DNA of 64,000 bases from Pseudomonas sp. Fl4BN1 (GTDB taxonomy: Bacteria; Pseudomonadota; Gammaproteobacteria; Pseudomonadales; Pseudomonadaceae), in the NCBI RefSeq assembly GCF_009908285.1, contig NZ_JAAARM010000016.1, forward strand, positions 62,001 through 126,000. Direction: 5' to 3'. Position 1 is the stretch's first letter; each line of letters begins with the position of its first letter. The notes under the pieces are model-generated. The model searched no databases. It saw only the letters and a program-made list of their open reading frames with translations, and was not told where the DNA came from. Made by a program: the position numbers and the translations under genes. Shown here one piece after another: positions 1 through 9,114 of the stretch.

Positions 1-1311
1 GGCCATTTGTCCGGAACTCGACCAGCCGCTGGCCACCAACGGCCAGCCGTCAGGGGTTATTCGGCCGAACAGCGGCTCACCCAATTGATTGAGCCAGTTG
101 ACCGGCGGCCGCGGATTGGCCAGGGGCTTACCGTCGTAGGCCAGGCGCAGCGCCGAGATCACGAACTGTTGTGGGTCCTTGAATTTGCCACCGGCACTTT
201 GTTGCAGTTCCGGCGACTGCATCAGCGTGCGCATGACCTGGGCGATATCGCCATCGCTGTCGCTGAAGGTCTTGGCCAGGCGCGCCACCAGGGCCGGCGG
301 CGGGTTGTCGGCGACGAAGTATTGAGCCAGCCTGCGCGAGATGAACTGGGCGCAGGCCGGCTGCCGGGTGATGAGATCGACGGCCTGGGTAATCTCGTCA
401 AAACCGCGGCCTTGGATGGTGTGGCCGAGCAACTGCTTGTCACTGAAGTCATGGCGTTTGGGGTTGAACTGGAACAACCCTTGTTGCACCACCAGGGGCT
501 GCAGGGGCCGGGGGAATCGCTGTTCGCGACCGTCCAGAGGAATCAGGCCGGCTCCGGTCAGGATCAACGCCAGCTGTTGCACATCTTCCTGACTGTAGCC
601 CGCACCGACACCGAGGCTGTGCAGCTCCATCAACTCTCGGGCGTAGTTCTCGTTGACCTTGCCCTTGGCGTTTTGCGCGTTGTCGAGGTACTCGAGCATG
701 GCCGGGCTTTTCAGCGTGGCCAGCAGCAGGTCCTTGAACTTGCCCAGGGCATGGGGGCGGATGGCGTGTTCAACGTAATCGGTGGTCAGCACCCGCACCC
801 GGCCTTTGCCCTGGAACACACTGAAGTGATTGAGCCAGAACAGCACCAGTTGCTCCTTGAGCTGGTTGGGGCCATATACGGCGTGTAGCAGTACGCTGGC
901 CTGGGCTTGCTCGGCGAGGGTATTGGCTTGCTGTCGAGCGTCCTTCTGCGCGGCATTCCTGGCTTCGCCGTCGGGCATCGCCTTGATCTGTTCCTGGCGC
1001 TGTTTGAACGCCTGCAACAAGGATTGGGTGGAGTGGGTCATGGCCGGGTCGCTATGCAACAACGCTTCGATCGCCGGGGGGAGGGGGTCGTTCAGGCGAT
1101 CTGCCAATTGCGCTTCCAGCAGGCCCGAGCGGCCCAGGGCATGAAGGCGCTTGAACTGCGCTGCGTCCAGATCGAAGCCATCACGCCTGAGCCATGCAAT
1201 GTCCGCGGCGCTGGGTGACGCAGGCTCGGCGGCTTGGGCCAGGATCGGTAGCAACAGGGCAAAAACGCTCCACAGGTGTACACGGCGTGTGAACGGATGA
1301 AGCCATTGCAT
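1..1311 (-). CDS. DUF1800 family protein, C-terminus outside window
   Basis: The reading frame is open from an ATG at 1311 to the left edge, 437 codons without a stop, so the C-terminus is missing. Residues 1-27 form a signal peptide (Arg-rich start, hydrophobic VFALLLPILA, AQA cleavage), so the protein is exported. The body matches the DUF1800 family: an N-terminal helical part, NQLKEQLVLFWLNHFSVF around residue 130, and the NENYARELMELHSLGVGAGY stretch near residue 220. DUF1800 proteins are uncharacterised and usually sit beside a DUF1501 gene; that neighbour would lie beyond the edge. Family assignment is firm, function unknown. Confidence 0.85.
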   Translation of the reverse strand, partial: MQWLHPFTRRVHLWSVFALLLPILAQAAEPASPSAADIAWLRRDGFDLDAAQFKRLHALGRSGLLEAQLADRLNDPLPPAIEALLHSDPAMTHSTQSLLQAFKQRQEQIKAMPDGEARNAAQKDARQQANTLAEQAQASVLLHAVYGPNQLKEQLVLFWLNHFSVFQGKGRVRVLTTDYVEHAIRPHALGKFKDLLLATLKSPAMLEYLDNAQNAKGKVNENYARELMELHSLGVGAGYSQEDVQQLALILTGAGLIPLDGREQRFPRPLQPLVVQQGLFQFNPKRHDFSDKQLLGHTIQGRGFDEITQAVDLITRQPACAQFISRRLAQYFVADNPPPALVARLAKTFSDSDGDIAQVMRTLMQSPELQQSAGGKFKDPQQFVISALRLAYDGKPLANPRPPVNWLNQLGEPLFGRITPDGWPLVASGWSSSGQMA

Positions 1312-1735
1312 GGGCGAGTTTCCGGGATGGAAAGGGGCGGCGGGAGGAATGTTTCCGGTGTCTGCCGGTGACGTTGAAGTTTGGCTGAACAGTGCGCATT
1401 TCGCCGAATGGCTGCGGGGGTATCGATGGATGTCCGGGCCCATGGCAGATCCTCAGGTGGGAGCCGTACCAGTGCGTGCAGGCCGGATTGCAGCTGCTCT
1501 CGCGGTTGGTGAAAATCGCTCTAGTTCAGCTGTTTCAACGATCCATCCAGGGCACTGCCGTCGACCGTTCGTCCGACGGATGGAATTGGCAAGCACTAGT
1601 CTCTGCGTCATGCTGTCGACAGGTGTCGTAGTGCCACTATTTTTGTCTAGGCCCGATTTTTCCGGGTGCCGTTTTACCCCTGCGATGGTGAGATAGGTTT
1701 TCTGATGAATGTGTTGATCCTGTCCGAGGCGCGGT
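1312..1735. other. Divergent intergenic region
   Basis: This 424-bp stretch separates the divergently read DUF1800 gene and the GAF/EAL gene. Several short open frames run through it, but none has a convincing start site or recognisable product. A 10-bp palindrome CTGTCGACAG lies at about 1613-1622 and an inverted repeat CCGTCG/CGACGG near 1558-1580. These could be regulator sites but nothing identifies the regulator. Confidence 0.4.
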
Positions 1736-3511
1736 ATGCCCGATAAGGCGTTGGCCGAGGAGCAGCGCCTGGCTGCACTGTATGCCCTGGAACTGCTGGA
1801 CACTGCTCGGTGTGAGCATTTCGATCGTATTTGCCGTTTGGCTGCAGAGTACTTCAATGTGCCCACGGCCCTGATCACCCTGGTGGATCGTGATCGGCAG
1901 TGGTTCAAGTCGCGGGTCGGTTTTGTTGCCGAACAGACCCCTATCGATCAATCGTTTTGTGCCTACACCATCAAGACTGGCGATGTCTTCGAAGTGGAAA
2001 ATGCCCGCAAGGATGTGCGTTTTCACGCCAACCCTCTGGTGACCGAAGAATCGGGTATTGGTTTTTATGCCGGTGCGCCGTTGATCACCTCCAGTGGGCA
2101 CGCGATTGGCAGCCTGTGTGTCATCGACAAACAGCCCCAGCGCCTGAGTGACGCCGAGCGCCAGCAACTGCGTGACCTGGCGTCCATGGTGATGGAGCAG
2201 ATCGAGCAGCGTCAGCGCCTGACTCGCCGCGACCCGGTCAGTGGCCTGCCCAACCGTGAGCAATTTCAGAGCGACCTGTACGACCTGGCGGACCAGCATC
2301 CGGGTGAACAGCGCGTGCTGGTGCTGGTGGATGCGGTGGACATGACCGTGGCCCACGAACTGACCCTGGCGATGGGCATGGCACCGTTCGAAACCATCGT
2401 GCGTTTTCTCGCCCAGCAACTGCTCGCTCACCTGGGCCGGCATGTGCGGGTGTATCACGTCTCGGTCAAGCGTTTCGGTTTCCTGCTGCCGCTGGGCCCT
2501 GGTATCGAGCGCTTCCTGGAGGGCCTGGTGCGGCGGTTGCGGCGTCAGCCGCCGGGGCTGGAGCTGCCGATGATTCCGGGAGTCTGCGCGGGGACGGTGG
2601 AGTTTTCCACGGATCTTGATGCGGTGCCGGACGTGCTGCGCAAGGCCATGTTCGCCCTGGAACTGGCGACGCTCAATCGCAGTACCTGGGCGCCCTATGA
2701 CGTGGTGCGGGACCAGGCGTTTCGGCGCGCCTTCAACCTTGCATCGGACATCAGCGAAGCCCTCGACAGCGGGCAGATCTACCTGATGTTCCAGCCACGT
2801 TTCTCCCTGCCCGAAGGCATCCAGGTCAGTGCCGAGGCCCTGATTCGCTGGGATCATCCGTGGCTGGGGCCAATCTCTCCGGCGGAATTCATCCCGGTCA
2901 TGGAGCGCAATGCACTGATCCACCGCGTGACCCATTGGGTGATCAACGCCGTGCTGCATAAACTGCATCTTTGGGGCGTTGCGGACGTACAACGACTGTC
3001 GATCAACCTGTCGCCCCAGGATTTCGAAGACCAGGATATTGCCGACGTGCTTAAGGAAGCTTGTCAGCGCCACCGCATCGATCCGCAGCGCCTGGAAGTG
3101 GAAATTACCGAAGGCGCCTGGTTGCGTTCCAACCCACGGGTGCTGGAGCAGTTGAGCAAGATCCGCGCCTTGGGCATGGACGTGGCCATTGATGATTTTG
3201 GCACCGGCTACAGCAACTTCGCCTACCTGCACCAGATCCCGGCCAATGTGGTGAAACTCGATAAATCCATGGTCACTGACCTGGAGAGCAGCGCCCAGCA
3301 TCAGAAGATCACCCGTTCAGTGATCGCCCTGGCTCGGGAGTTGGGCTACCGCACCGTCGCCGAGGGCATTGAGAGCTTCAAGTGCCTGCAGATGCTCAGG
3401 ACCTTTGGTTGCGACGAGGCCCAGGGGTATTTTCTGGCCCGGCCGATGGCCCAGGAAAAATTCCTCGCCCGCAGTGGGGAGCAGCGTTTTCCGTTGCAGG
3501 GTGGCTTCTAG
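1736..3511 (+). CDS. GAF / degenerate GGDEF / EAL cyclic-di-GMP phosphodiesterase
   Basis: A 591-aa cytoplasmic protein. Residues about 25-155 form a GAF domain (LDTARCEHFDRICRLAA, QSFCAYTI). Residues about 165-315 align with a GGDEF domain, but the catalytic loop reads VKRFGFLLP, so cyclase activity should be lost. Residues about 335-580 form an EAL domain with its conserved set: EALIRW near 367, LSINLSPQDF, EVEITEGAW, DDFGTGYS near 485, VVKLDKSM, AEGIES and QGYFLARPM near 562. All expected metal and substrate ligands seem present, so hydrolysis of c-di-GMP to pGpG is likely, gated by the GAF sensor. GAGG lies 7 nt before the ATG. The ligand of the GAF domain cannot be read from the sequence. 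Confidence 0.9.
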   Translation: MPDKALAEEQRLAALYALELLDTARCEHFDRICRLAAEYFNVPTALITLVDRDRQWFKSRVGFVAEQTPIDQSFCAYTIKTGDVFEVENARKDVRFHANPLVTEESGIGFYAGAPLITSSGHAIGSLCVIDKQPQRLSDAERQQLRDLASMVMEQIEQRQRLTRRDPVSGLPNREQFQSDLYDLADQHPGEQRVLVLVDAVDMTVAHELTLAMGMAPFETIVRFLAQQLLAHLGRHVRVYHVSVKRFGFLLPLGPGIERFLEGLVRRLRRQPPGLELPMIPGVCAGTVEFSTDLDAVPDVLRKAMFALELATLNRSTWAPYDVVRDQAFRRAFNLASDISEALDSGQIYLMFQPRFSLPEGIQVSAEALIRWDHPWLGPISPAEFIPVMERNALIHRVTHWVINAVLHKLHLWGVADVQRLSINLSPQDFEDQDIADVLKEACQRHRIDPQRLEVEITEGAWLRSNPRVLEQLSKIRALGMDVAIDDFGTGYSNFAYLHQIPANVVKLDKSMVTDLESSAQHQKITRSVIALARELGYRTVAEGIESFKCLQMLRTFGCDEAQGYFLARPMAQEKFLARSGEQRFPLQGGF

Positions 3512-3536
3512 GAGGTGGGAGCGGGTGAATGCGGTG

Positions 3537-4265
3537 TCAGCGCTGCGCCGCTACCAATAGCAGCATCGGCCGTTCCCGTTCCTCTTCCAACGCTGGCTGA
3601 TCGAGCACTTGCTGTGCGCTGGGCCCCCACTCCTCGACATGCCGCAGATTGAAGCCGGTATCGATCAGGGCATTGAGCAAGGTGCCAAGGGTTCGATGCT
3701 GCTTGATCACGCCTTCCGCCAGCCAGTGGGTGACCCGCTCGCCTTCCTGCTGATAGCTGTCCAGCGGCCAGGACTTGCGTCCCTGGTCATCGACGATCCA
3801 GCCCGGGTTGCGCGGGGCCATGAAGATCGGATGCTCGATGGAAAATACCAGACGACCCCCGGGCACCAGAGCGGCATAGATTTGGGCAAACAGGCTTTGC
3901 AAATCCTTGATGTAATGCAGGGCCAGGGAGCTGTAGGCCAGGTCGAAGCGGCAAGTGGGCAGGTCCAGTTGTTCCAGGTCCGCTCTCTGGTAGTGGATGT
4001 TTGGCGCCGAGGTGCTCTCGCGGGCAGTCGCCAGCATTTTCTCCGAGACGTCCAGCCCCAGCACCTGCTGGGCGCGGTGTTCGCTGGCCCAGCGGCAGAA
4101 CCAGCCATAGCCGCAACCCAGGTCCAGCACCTTGAGGCCGTTGATTGCTGGCAGCAGAGCTTGCAGGGCGGGCCACTCCGGCGCTGCGTCGAGGCCGCCG
4201 AGGGATCGTCCCATTTGGCTATAGGCCTGGAAAAAGGTCGGGTCGTCGTAAATGTTCTGCGTCAT
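3537..4265 (-). CDS. Class I SAM-dependent methyltransferase
   Basis: 242 aa from the ATG at 4265. An upstream in-frame extension to 4397 is low-complexity and ignored because MTQNIYDDPTFFQAYSQMGR is the usual start of this family. SAM-binding motif I is VLDLGCGYGWFCRWA, followed by the acidic VLGLDVSEKML (motif II) and a DLAYSSLALHYI strand. This is the Methyltransf_11 fold. The substrate is unknown; small molecules are typical. It converges with the EAL gene, leaving only 25 bp between the stops, with no obvious terminator. Confidence 0.85.
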   Translation of the reverse strand: MTQNIYDDPTFFQAYSQMGRSLGGLDAAPEWPALQALLPAINGLKVLDLGCGYGWFCRWASEHRAQQVLGLDVSEKMLATARESTSAPNIHYQRADLEQLDLPTCRFDLAYSSLALHYIKDLQSLFAQIYAALVPGGRLVFSIEHPIFMAPRNPGWIVDDQGRKSWPLDSYQQEGERVTHWLAEGVIKQHRTLGTLLNALIDTGFNLRHVEEWGPSAQQVLDQPALEEERERPMLLLVAAQR

Positions 4266-4534
4266 TTCGAGAGGCTCTTTCAGGTTCGTGTGCGGTCCTG
4301 CAGTGCAGGATGGTTCGTGCAGTTGAAACGGCTGAGGGGCTTCTTCCTCGGAGGGCCCGACGCAGGCTCGTCGATGGCCGGGCCGGGTGTTAGGCATTGG
4401 GAAATGCTAGCGGCTTTGGCTGCTCACGAATACGCATTGAAGTTGTGAATTTGTAACGCGGCAACGCCAGGACAGGCGAGAGGATCTACCTTGGGCGGTG
4501 TCGCCGCGGGTTTGGACTGGAAAAATGAGGGCAC

Positions 4535-4570
4535 AAAAAAACCGGCTGCTGGGGCCGGTTTTCTGTTTTT
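4535..4570. terminator. Bidirectional intrinsic terminator by tRNA-Gly
   Basis: ACCGGC (4541-4546) pairs with GCCGGT (4554-4559). Six A residues precede it and TTTTCTGTTTTT follows, so it can work on both strands. On the minus strand it lies about 45 nt beyond the 3' end of tRNA-Gly. Confidence 0.8.
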
Positions 4571-4613
4571 GCATCCCTCGTCAATGTTGCTTGACGCGGG
4601 TGCTTTGGATACT

Positions 4614-4687
4614 TGGAGCGGGTGAAGGGAATCGAACCCTCGTTATCAGCTTGGGAAGCTGGAGTAATGCCATTATACGACACCCGC
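4614..4687 (-). tRNA. tRNA-Gly(CCC)
   Basis: 74 nt including an encoded CCA. Acceptor GCGGGTG pairs with CACCCGC; the T-arm holds GGTTCGATTCC. The anticodon loop is TTCCCAA, giving anticodon CCC (complement of 4653-4655). It resembles the E. coli glyU product in layout. Confidence 0.95.
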
Positions 4688-4778
4688 TCGAACGGCTGAC
4701 TTTGTACCAGATGTCGCCGGGGATTTGAAGTTTTTCTTTATCTGACGTGCATTTGCAGGTTTCTGAAGCGCTACAGGT

Positions 4779-4826
4779 CAGCCACACGCCCGGTGAAAAC
4801 AGGGTGTTTTCAAGGGCGCGTGGCTG
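4779..4826 (-). terminator. Long hairpin downstream of phaG
   Basis: A 48-nt imperfect inverted repeat: CAGCCAC-CGCCC-TGAAAACA pairs with TGTTTTCA-GGGCG-GTGGCTG, with single-base interruptions and a 3-nt loop. It starts 18 nt after the phaG stop. There is no U-tract on the minus strand, so it may be a transcript-stabilising 3' hairpin rather than a classical terminator. Confidence 0.55.
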
Positions 4827-4844
4827 CCAGGGTGAAACGCGGTT

Positions 4845-5729
4845 TCAGATGGCCAGTGCATGCTGATCCTGTACGTAGTGGTAACGCGGACGGCTGTCGT
4901 GTTGACCCGGCTTGAGGAACCCCAGCAACGCCTGGCGACTGTCGTGGCAGGCCGCCTTGTGCTCCATGTCGAGGAAGTGCCCGGTGGCCTGGATCGTACT
5001 GAAGCTTGCGTGCTGCACATGGTCGGCGAACAGCTTGGCGTCATTGGCCGAGGTGTACTCGTCCCATTCGCCATTGATGAATAGCACCGGCACCTGGATG
5101 CTCTTCGCGGCCTCCAGGTAGCACTGGCGGTCGCCGTAGAGCACGTGGCTGATGTGGAAGTGCATCTGCCCGTACTCATGCTCGGCCAGGCTGCTGACAT
5201 GGCGATAGTTGAAGCGCTTGAACAGCGACGGCAGGTGCTTGCCAATGGTGTCGTTGACCAAGTGCCCGACACGATGGCGGTCGAGGCTGCCGAGGTAGTC
5301 GACACCGCGCTCCAGATAGTCGCGCATGGGTTCGTTGACCACCGGCGAGAACGAGCTGATTACTGCTTTCTCGATGCGTCGTGGACGCTGGGACAGCGCT
5401 TGCAAGGTGGCAGCTCCGCCCCAGGAAAACGACAGCACATGCTCGGCAGCGAAGTGCTCGATCAACTCCAGCAGGATCTGCCCCTCGACTTCCTTGGTGA
5501 GCATCCGCTCATGTTTGTTGTGGGCTTTGGAGCGGCCCGCGTAGGGCTGGTCGTAGAGCACCACGTTGAACTGCGGATGCAGGTTTTTCACGGTCTGGGC
5601 AAAAGACGCAGTGGTGGCCATTGAGCCGTTGACCAGAATGATGGTCTTGTCTGCGGCATCTGCGCGATAGAACTCCGTGTAAACCCGATACTGCCCCTGT
5701 ATATCCAGCACAGCGATTTCTGGCCTCAT
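4845..5729 (-). CDS. phaG: PhaG, (R)-3-hydroxyacyl-ACP thioesterase/CoA transacylase
   Basis: 294 aa, near the 295 aa of P. putida PhaG. Beginning MRPEIAVLDIQGQYRVYTEF and ending QHALAI closely match my memory of that protein. It has an alpha/beta-hydrolase fold: nucleophile-elbow SFSWGGA with Ser about 102, and GHFLDMEH carrying the catalytic His. PhaG diverts 3-hydroxyacyl-ACP from fatty-acid synthesis to medium-chain polyhydroxyalkanoate from unrelated carbon sources; RhlA (rhamnolipid) is the nearest relative family. The start at 5729 is preferred over the in-frame codon at 5783 because AGGAG lies about 9 nt ahead of it and the N-terminus then matches the family. Confidence 0.92.
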   Translation of the reverse strand: MRPEIAVLDIQGQYRVYTEFYRADAADKTIILVNGSMATTASFAQTVKNLHPQFNVVLYDQPYAGRSKAHNKHERMLTKEVEGQILLELIEHFAAEHVLSFSWGGAATLQALSQRPRRIEKAVISSFSPVVNEPMRDYLERGVDYLGSLDRHRVGHLVNDTIGKHLPSLFKRFNYRHVSSLAEHEYGQMHFHISHVLYGDRQCYLEAAKSIQVPVLFINGEWDEYTSANDAKLFADHVQHASFSTIQATGHFLDMEHKAACHDSRQALLGFLKPGQHDSRPRYHYVQDQHALAI

Positions 5730-6054
5730 GTCATAAGACTCCTGGCAAGCGGGTATGCGCGCAACTTGAGTGTGCACGTGCAATGTGACAGGTAGGCATA
5801 CGCCTGGAATGGGAGCCCATGTCGATCCGGTAATGCAGGTCGACGGGTGTTGTTATAGGTGGGCGATTTACCGGGTTGAATGCAGAGCAGGCAGGGCTCA
5901 GGCCGGCAAAAGGTTTCTTAGATGCGCTTTCGTGACTCGTCGGTCACAATTCGGCCGACGGACTGATTCAAGCAGGGCAACCGGGAACCTGCAAGTGCAT
6001 TGGGCAAATTGTTCGACAGCTTCTGCCCAGCGGTCATTCAGAGGCGAATCTGCG
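5730..6054. other. phaG upstream region
   Basis: 325 bp between rsuA (upstream) and phaG on the minus strand. A weak sigma70-like promoter for phaG can be proposed: TTCAAC (complement of 5875-5880), 17 bp, TATAAC (complement of 5852-5857). A 10-bp palindrome TGCACGTGCA at 5773-5782 lies between it and the gene and could be an operator. No gene is visible. Confidence 0.4.
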
Positions 6055-6747
6055 TCAGATCAGACGGATTTCGTCCGCAGTCAGGGGGCGGTACTCGCCG
6101 GGGGCCAGGCTGTCGTCCAGCACCAGTGGCCCCATGCTTTCGCGGTGCAGGCGCACGACCTTGTTGTTGAAGTGTCCGAACATTCGTTTGACCTGGTGAT
6201 AACGCCCTTCGACGATGCTCAGCCTGGCGCTGCGGGGACCGAGGATCTGCAACTGCGCGGGCCGGGTGGTGAGGTCCTCGAAGGCAAAGTACAGGCCCTG
6301 GGCGAAGGTCTGGATGTACTCGGGGCCTATCTCTTCTTCGGTTTCCACGTAGTAGTGCTTGGGCAGCTTGGTCTGCGGCTGGGTCAAGCGTCGCGACCAG
6401 TTGCCGTCGTTGGTGATCAGCATCAGCCCGGTGGTGTTGTAGTCCAGGCGCCCGGCGATGTGCAGCTCCTGGGGATCGGGCTCGTGGATCAACTCCATTA
6501 CGGTCTTGTGCTCGGGGTCTCGGGTGGCGCTGACGTAGCCCATGGGCTTGTGCAGCATGAAGTAGCGCGCTGGCTTGCCGACCTGGAGCACCTCCTCATC
6601 CAGCTCCACACGGCTGAACTCGCGGACTTCGGCCTTGGGGTCGCTCACCGGCTGGCCGTCGATGCGGATGCGTCGTTGCACCAGCAACAGGCGCACCTGC
6701 TGACGGTTGAAGCGGGGCAGGTTGCTGAGGAAACGGTCAATGCGCAT
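6055..6747 (-). CDS. rsuA: 16S rRNA pseudouridine synthase RsuA-like
   Basis: 230 aa, close to E. coli RsuA (231). An S4 RNA-binding domain fills about residues 1-55 (MRIDRFLSN, RRIRIDG). The catalytic domain follows, with the signature GRLDYNTTG and the catalytic Asp at 102, then the KHYYVETE and EGRYHQVKRMF motifs typical of the RsuA/RluB/E/F group. By homology it isomerises U516 of 16S rRNA. It is the last gene of the 8479-to-6055 operon, 33 nt after the CWC gene. RluE-type specificity cannot be fully excluded. Confidence 0.85.
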   Translation of the reverse strand: MRIDRFLSNLPRFNRQQVRLLLVQRRIRIDGQPVSDPKAEVREFSRVELDEEVLQVGKPARYFMLHKPMGYVSATRDPEHKTVMELIHEPDPQELHIAGRLDYNTTGLMLITNDGNWSRRLTQPQTKLPKHYYVETEEEIGPEYIQTFAQGLYFAFEDLTTRPAQLQILGPRSARLSIVEGRYHQVKRMFGHFNNKVVRLHRESMGPLVLDDSLAPGEYRPLTADEIRLI

Positions 6748-6780
6748 GGTGATCGGCGGCTGGCGGCAAGGTGAGGTGGT

Positions 6781-6999
6781 TCAGGGGAGCGGCAAGGTGT
6801 TGGCGCGCAGTTGCGCCTCGACCCCGGCGCAGCGCGGGCACAGGCAGGACTGATTGCGCAACTGCGGCGGCAAGGCCTCGATGATCGCCGGATCGATGCT
6901 CACGCTGTAGCACCAACAGGCTTGGCCGACGCTGCGCGGGTCGGCCAGGGTGCAGTCGTTGCGGGCACCGCAGGCTGGGCAAAGGTCAGGTTCATTCAT
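6781..6999 (-). CDS. Small cysteine-rich CWC family protein
   Basis: 72 aa starting MNEPDLCPACGARNDC. Eight Cys occur in pairs (CPAC, ACWCYS, CLCPRC), the pattern of the cysteine-rich CWC family, probably a zinc-binding fold. Its ATG at 6999 overlaps the 3' end of the diguanylate cyclase by 8 nt (ATGAATGA), so it is translationally coupled, and rsuA follows 33 nt later. The family has no known function. An in-frame upstream start at 7074 would lie well inside the cyclase gene and is unlikely. Confidence 0.8.
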   Translation of the reverse strand: MNEPDLCPACGARNDCTLADPRSVGQACWCYSVSIDPAIIEALPPQLRNQSCLCPRCAGVEAQLRANTLPLP

Positions 7000-8479
7000 G
7001 GCTGGAGTGAGGCATTTCCACACAGGTTCGATTGCGTCCTGTCTGTTTGGCACGGTACATCGCATGGTCGGCACGCGACAGCAGGCTGTGCAGAGTGTCC
7101 TCCGCTTGCAGGGTGGTCAAGCCGATACTGACGGTCAGTTGCAGGGGCTGCCCTTCATAGTGATAGCGCTGCTGCTCGGTGAGCAGGCGGATTTTCTCGG
7201 CGATCTCCAAAGCGGCACGGCTGTCGGTGTCCTTGAGCAGCACGATGAACTCCTCGCCACCCCAGCGGCAGACGATGTCGGACTGGCGCAGGCAGTCTCG
7301 CAGGTCCCGGGCAAAGCCGCTGAGCACCTGATCCCCGGCCAGGTGGCCGTAGGTATCGTTGAGGCGTTTGAAGTGATCCAGGTCCAGCAGCAGGGCACTC
7401 AACGGTGTCAGGTCACGCCGCGCCTCTTGCATGGCCTGGGCCGCCAGCAGGTCGAAGCCGCGGCGGTTGGGCAGTTGGGTCAGGCTGTCGAGGGTGGCCT
7501 GGGCCTCGATCCTGCGCTGGTAGCGACGTACCACGGCACTGAGCAGGACCAGCACGATGGCAGTGATCACCAGGCAGATCAGCAGGTTGAGGTACAGCGA
7601 CTGGCGGATGCTGCTGAGGGCGCCGTCCTCGCGCTTGTCGACGAACAGATACCAGTTGAGCTCGGGAATGAAGCGCACATTGAGAAAGTGGCCCTGGCCC
7701 TGGGTCGCGTATTCGTAGCTGCCGCTGTGGGGCTTGGGCAGTTGCTCCATCAGTTCCTTGAGGCTTTCCAGTTCCTGCAGCGACTGGCCGCTCCGGGCGC
7801 CCTGGGGGCCGCCGTCGGCACCGGTGAGGACGATGCGGCCAAAGGTGTCGACGAAGTACACACTGCGTTGATAGCGCTGCTGGTACTTGTCGATCAGCTT
7901 GATCACTGCATCCACCGTCAAGCCGACCCCGGCCGCACCGATGAAGCGGTCCTGGTAGTCGTAGACCTTGTAGTTGATGAAGAAGGTCAGCTTGTCCTGG
8001 TTGGCCAGGTCCGGATCGACGTTGATTTCGTACGGCGTGGCCATGTCGCGCACGCGAAAGTACCAGGCGTCCCGGGGCTCATCGACCTTGATCTTCTTCA
8101 ACACGCCCTTGGCCTGGTAATAGGTGAGGCTGGTGTTGGAGACAAAGAACGCGGTGTAGGCGTCGTAGTGGGTCATGACCTCGTTGAGGTAGCGGGTCAT
8201 TTGGCTGGGGTCGCGTTCGCCGGCTACCACCCAGTCACGCATGAAGGTGTCGCGGGCCATCATCGAGGAGATCAGGATCGGTCGCACCAGGTCTTTCTGG
8301 ATTTCCGAATACACAGTGTCGGAGGTCAGGGGCAATTCGGTGTTGACGATGTTGTCGCGGATCGAGTCCCGCGAGACGTAGTAGCTGAGCAAGGATGTGG
8401 CGAGGAAACCGCTGCCCAACAGAGCGATCAGGACCAGCACCAGCGAACGCTGCGAATACAGGGGAGAACGAAGCGGCAT
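6992..8479 (-). CDS. Membrane-bound diguanylate cyclase with periplasmic Cache-type sensor
   Basis: 495 aa. Transmembrane helices at about 11-33 and 302-325 flank a 270-residue periplasmic region with a Cache-like DAWYFRVRD...YEINVDP...FFINYKV pattern, so it senses a small periplasmic ligand. The C-terminal GGDEF domain starts at DSLTQLPNRRGFD and has an intact active site GGEEF near residue 406, DLDHFKRLND and ADHAMYRAK. It should make c-di-GMP from GTP. An RxxD inhibitory site (RQSD) precedes the active site by a few residues. First gene of a three-gene operon with the CWC protein and rsuA. Confidence 0.9.
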   Translation of the reverse strand: MPLRSPLYSQRSLVLVLIALLGSGFLATSLLSYYVSRDSIRDNIVNTELPLTSDTVYSEIQKDLVRPILISSMMARDTFMRDWVVAGERDPSQMTRYLNEVMTHYDAYTAFFVSNTSLTYYQAKGVLKKIKVDEPRDAWYFRVRDMATPYEINVDPDLANQDKLTFFINYKVYDYQDRFIGAAGVGLTVDAVIKLIDKYQQRYQRSVYFVDTFGRIVLTGADGGPQGARSGQSLQELESLKELMEQLPKPHSGSYEYATQGQGHFLNVRFIPELNWYLFVDKREDGALSSIRQSLYLNLLICLVITAIVLVLLSAVVRRYQRRIEAQATLDSLTQLPNRRGFDLLAAQAMQEARRDLTPLSALLLDLDHFKRLNDTYGHLAGDQVLSGFARDLRDCLRQSDIVCRWGGEEFIVLLKDTDSRAALEIAEKIRLLTEQQRYHYEGQPLQLTVSIGLTTLQAEDTLHSLLSRADHAMYRAKQTGRNRTCVEMPHSSHE

Positions 8480-8804
8480 GGCGATTCCGTGATAGTGGCC
8501 AGATGACGCATTCTAGTGGCACGGCGCAGAAATAACTCGCTCATTGCACGATGAAATTGTCTCGGGTTTGACACGATCTAGGCTTCGCTGGAACCACCGA
8601 TAAGTTGCGCTTTGTATCGTCTCTGAAAGTATCTCCAAGTCAGCAGGAGCAAGGGGTTGCCGCCGGTCGGCAGAGTGCCGGGGGGTGTGTTGGCGGTAGC
8701 ACCGGAGCGGTTTTTTACGGTCTCATGCAATGCCAGTCATTGCCGTATCGACTGGCGCCGTCCAGCGTCGCTGGCGCGGCTTGTATGCGGTCCGGGAGGC
8801 CGCC
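8480..8804. other. Divergent region and leader of lipoprotein 1
   Basis: 325 bp between the cyclase start and the first Tyr-rich lipoprotein. The right-hand half is repeated upstream of the second lipoprotein (9205-9314), including CCAGCGTCGCTGG, an inverted repeat (8762-8774) 30 nt before the ATG. No further gene is seen. Confidence 0.5.
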
Positions 8805-9041
8805 ATGTACCGTCGAATCCTGCTCGGTGTCGTGCTTGGTTTGAGTTTGTCTGCCTGTGTGCCCTATTACGTCGGTCCGGGGTATTACCGCACGGATGTG
8901 TACACGGTCCCCGGGCCTTATTACTACGGTTACTACCCGTACACTGGAGGCTGGTACGGACCTCACTACTATTACCGCCCCTACTATCACGGGGGATACG
9001 GGCCGCACTATTACGGCGGTTACCGGCGTTGGCACCACTAG
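8805..9041 (+). CDS. Small Tyr/Gly/His-rich lipoprotein 1
   Basis: 78 aa. The N-terminus MYRRILLGVVLGLSLSAC is a lipoprotein signal with lipobox LSAC, so Cys18 would be lipidated. The mature part is almost wholly Tyr, Gly, Pro and His (PYYYGYYPY, GPHYYGGY). It has no recognisable fold. GGGAGG precedes the ATG. A paralog follows at 9315; both carry the same leader, so they arose by tandem duplication. The role is unknown; an outer-membrane or cell-surface location is inferred from the lipobox without an Asp at +2. Confidence 0.75.
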   Translation: MYRRILLGVVLGLSLSACVPYYVGPGYYRTDVYTVPGPYYYGYYPYTGGWYGPHYYYRPYYHGGYGPHYYGGYRRWHH

Positions 9042-9114
9042 CCAAAAACAAGGGTGATACAACAGACCGCAGTCTCGGGCGACAAGGGACGAAGGGTCGA
9101 CAGTCATTGCAGGT

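Noticed and set aside
1637..3301. A 554-codon frame antisense to the GAF/EAL gene
   Set aside because: High third-position GC creates open antisense frames. The plus-strand protein has all EAL motifs.
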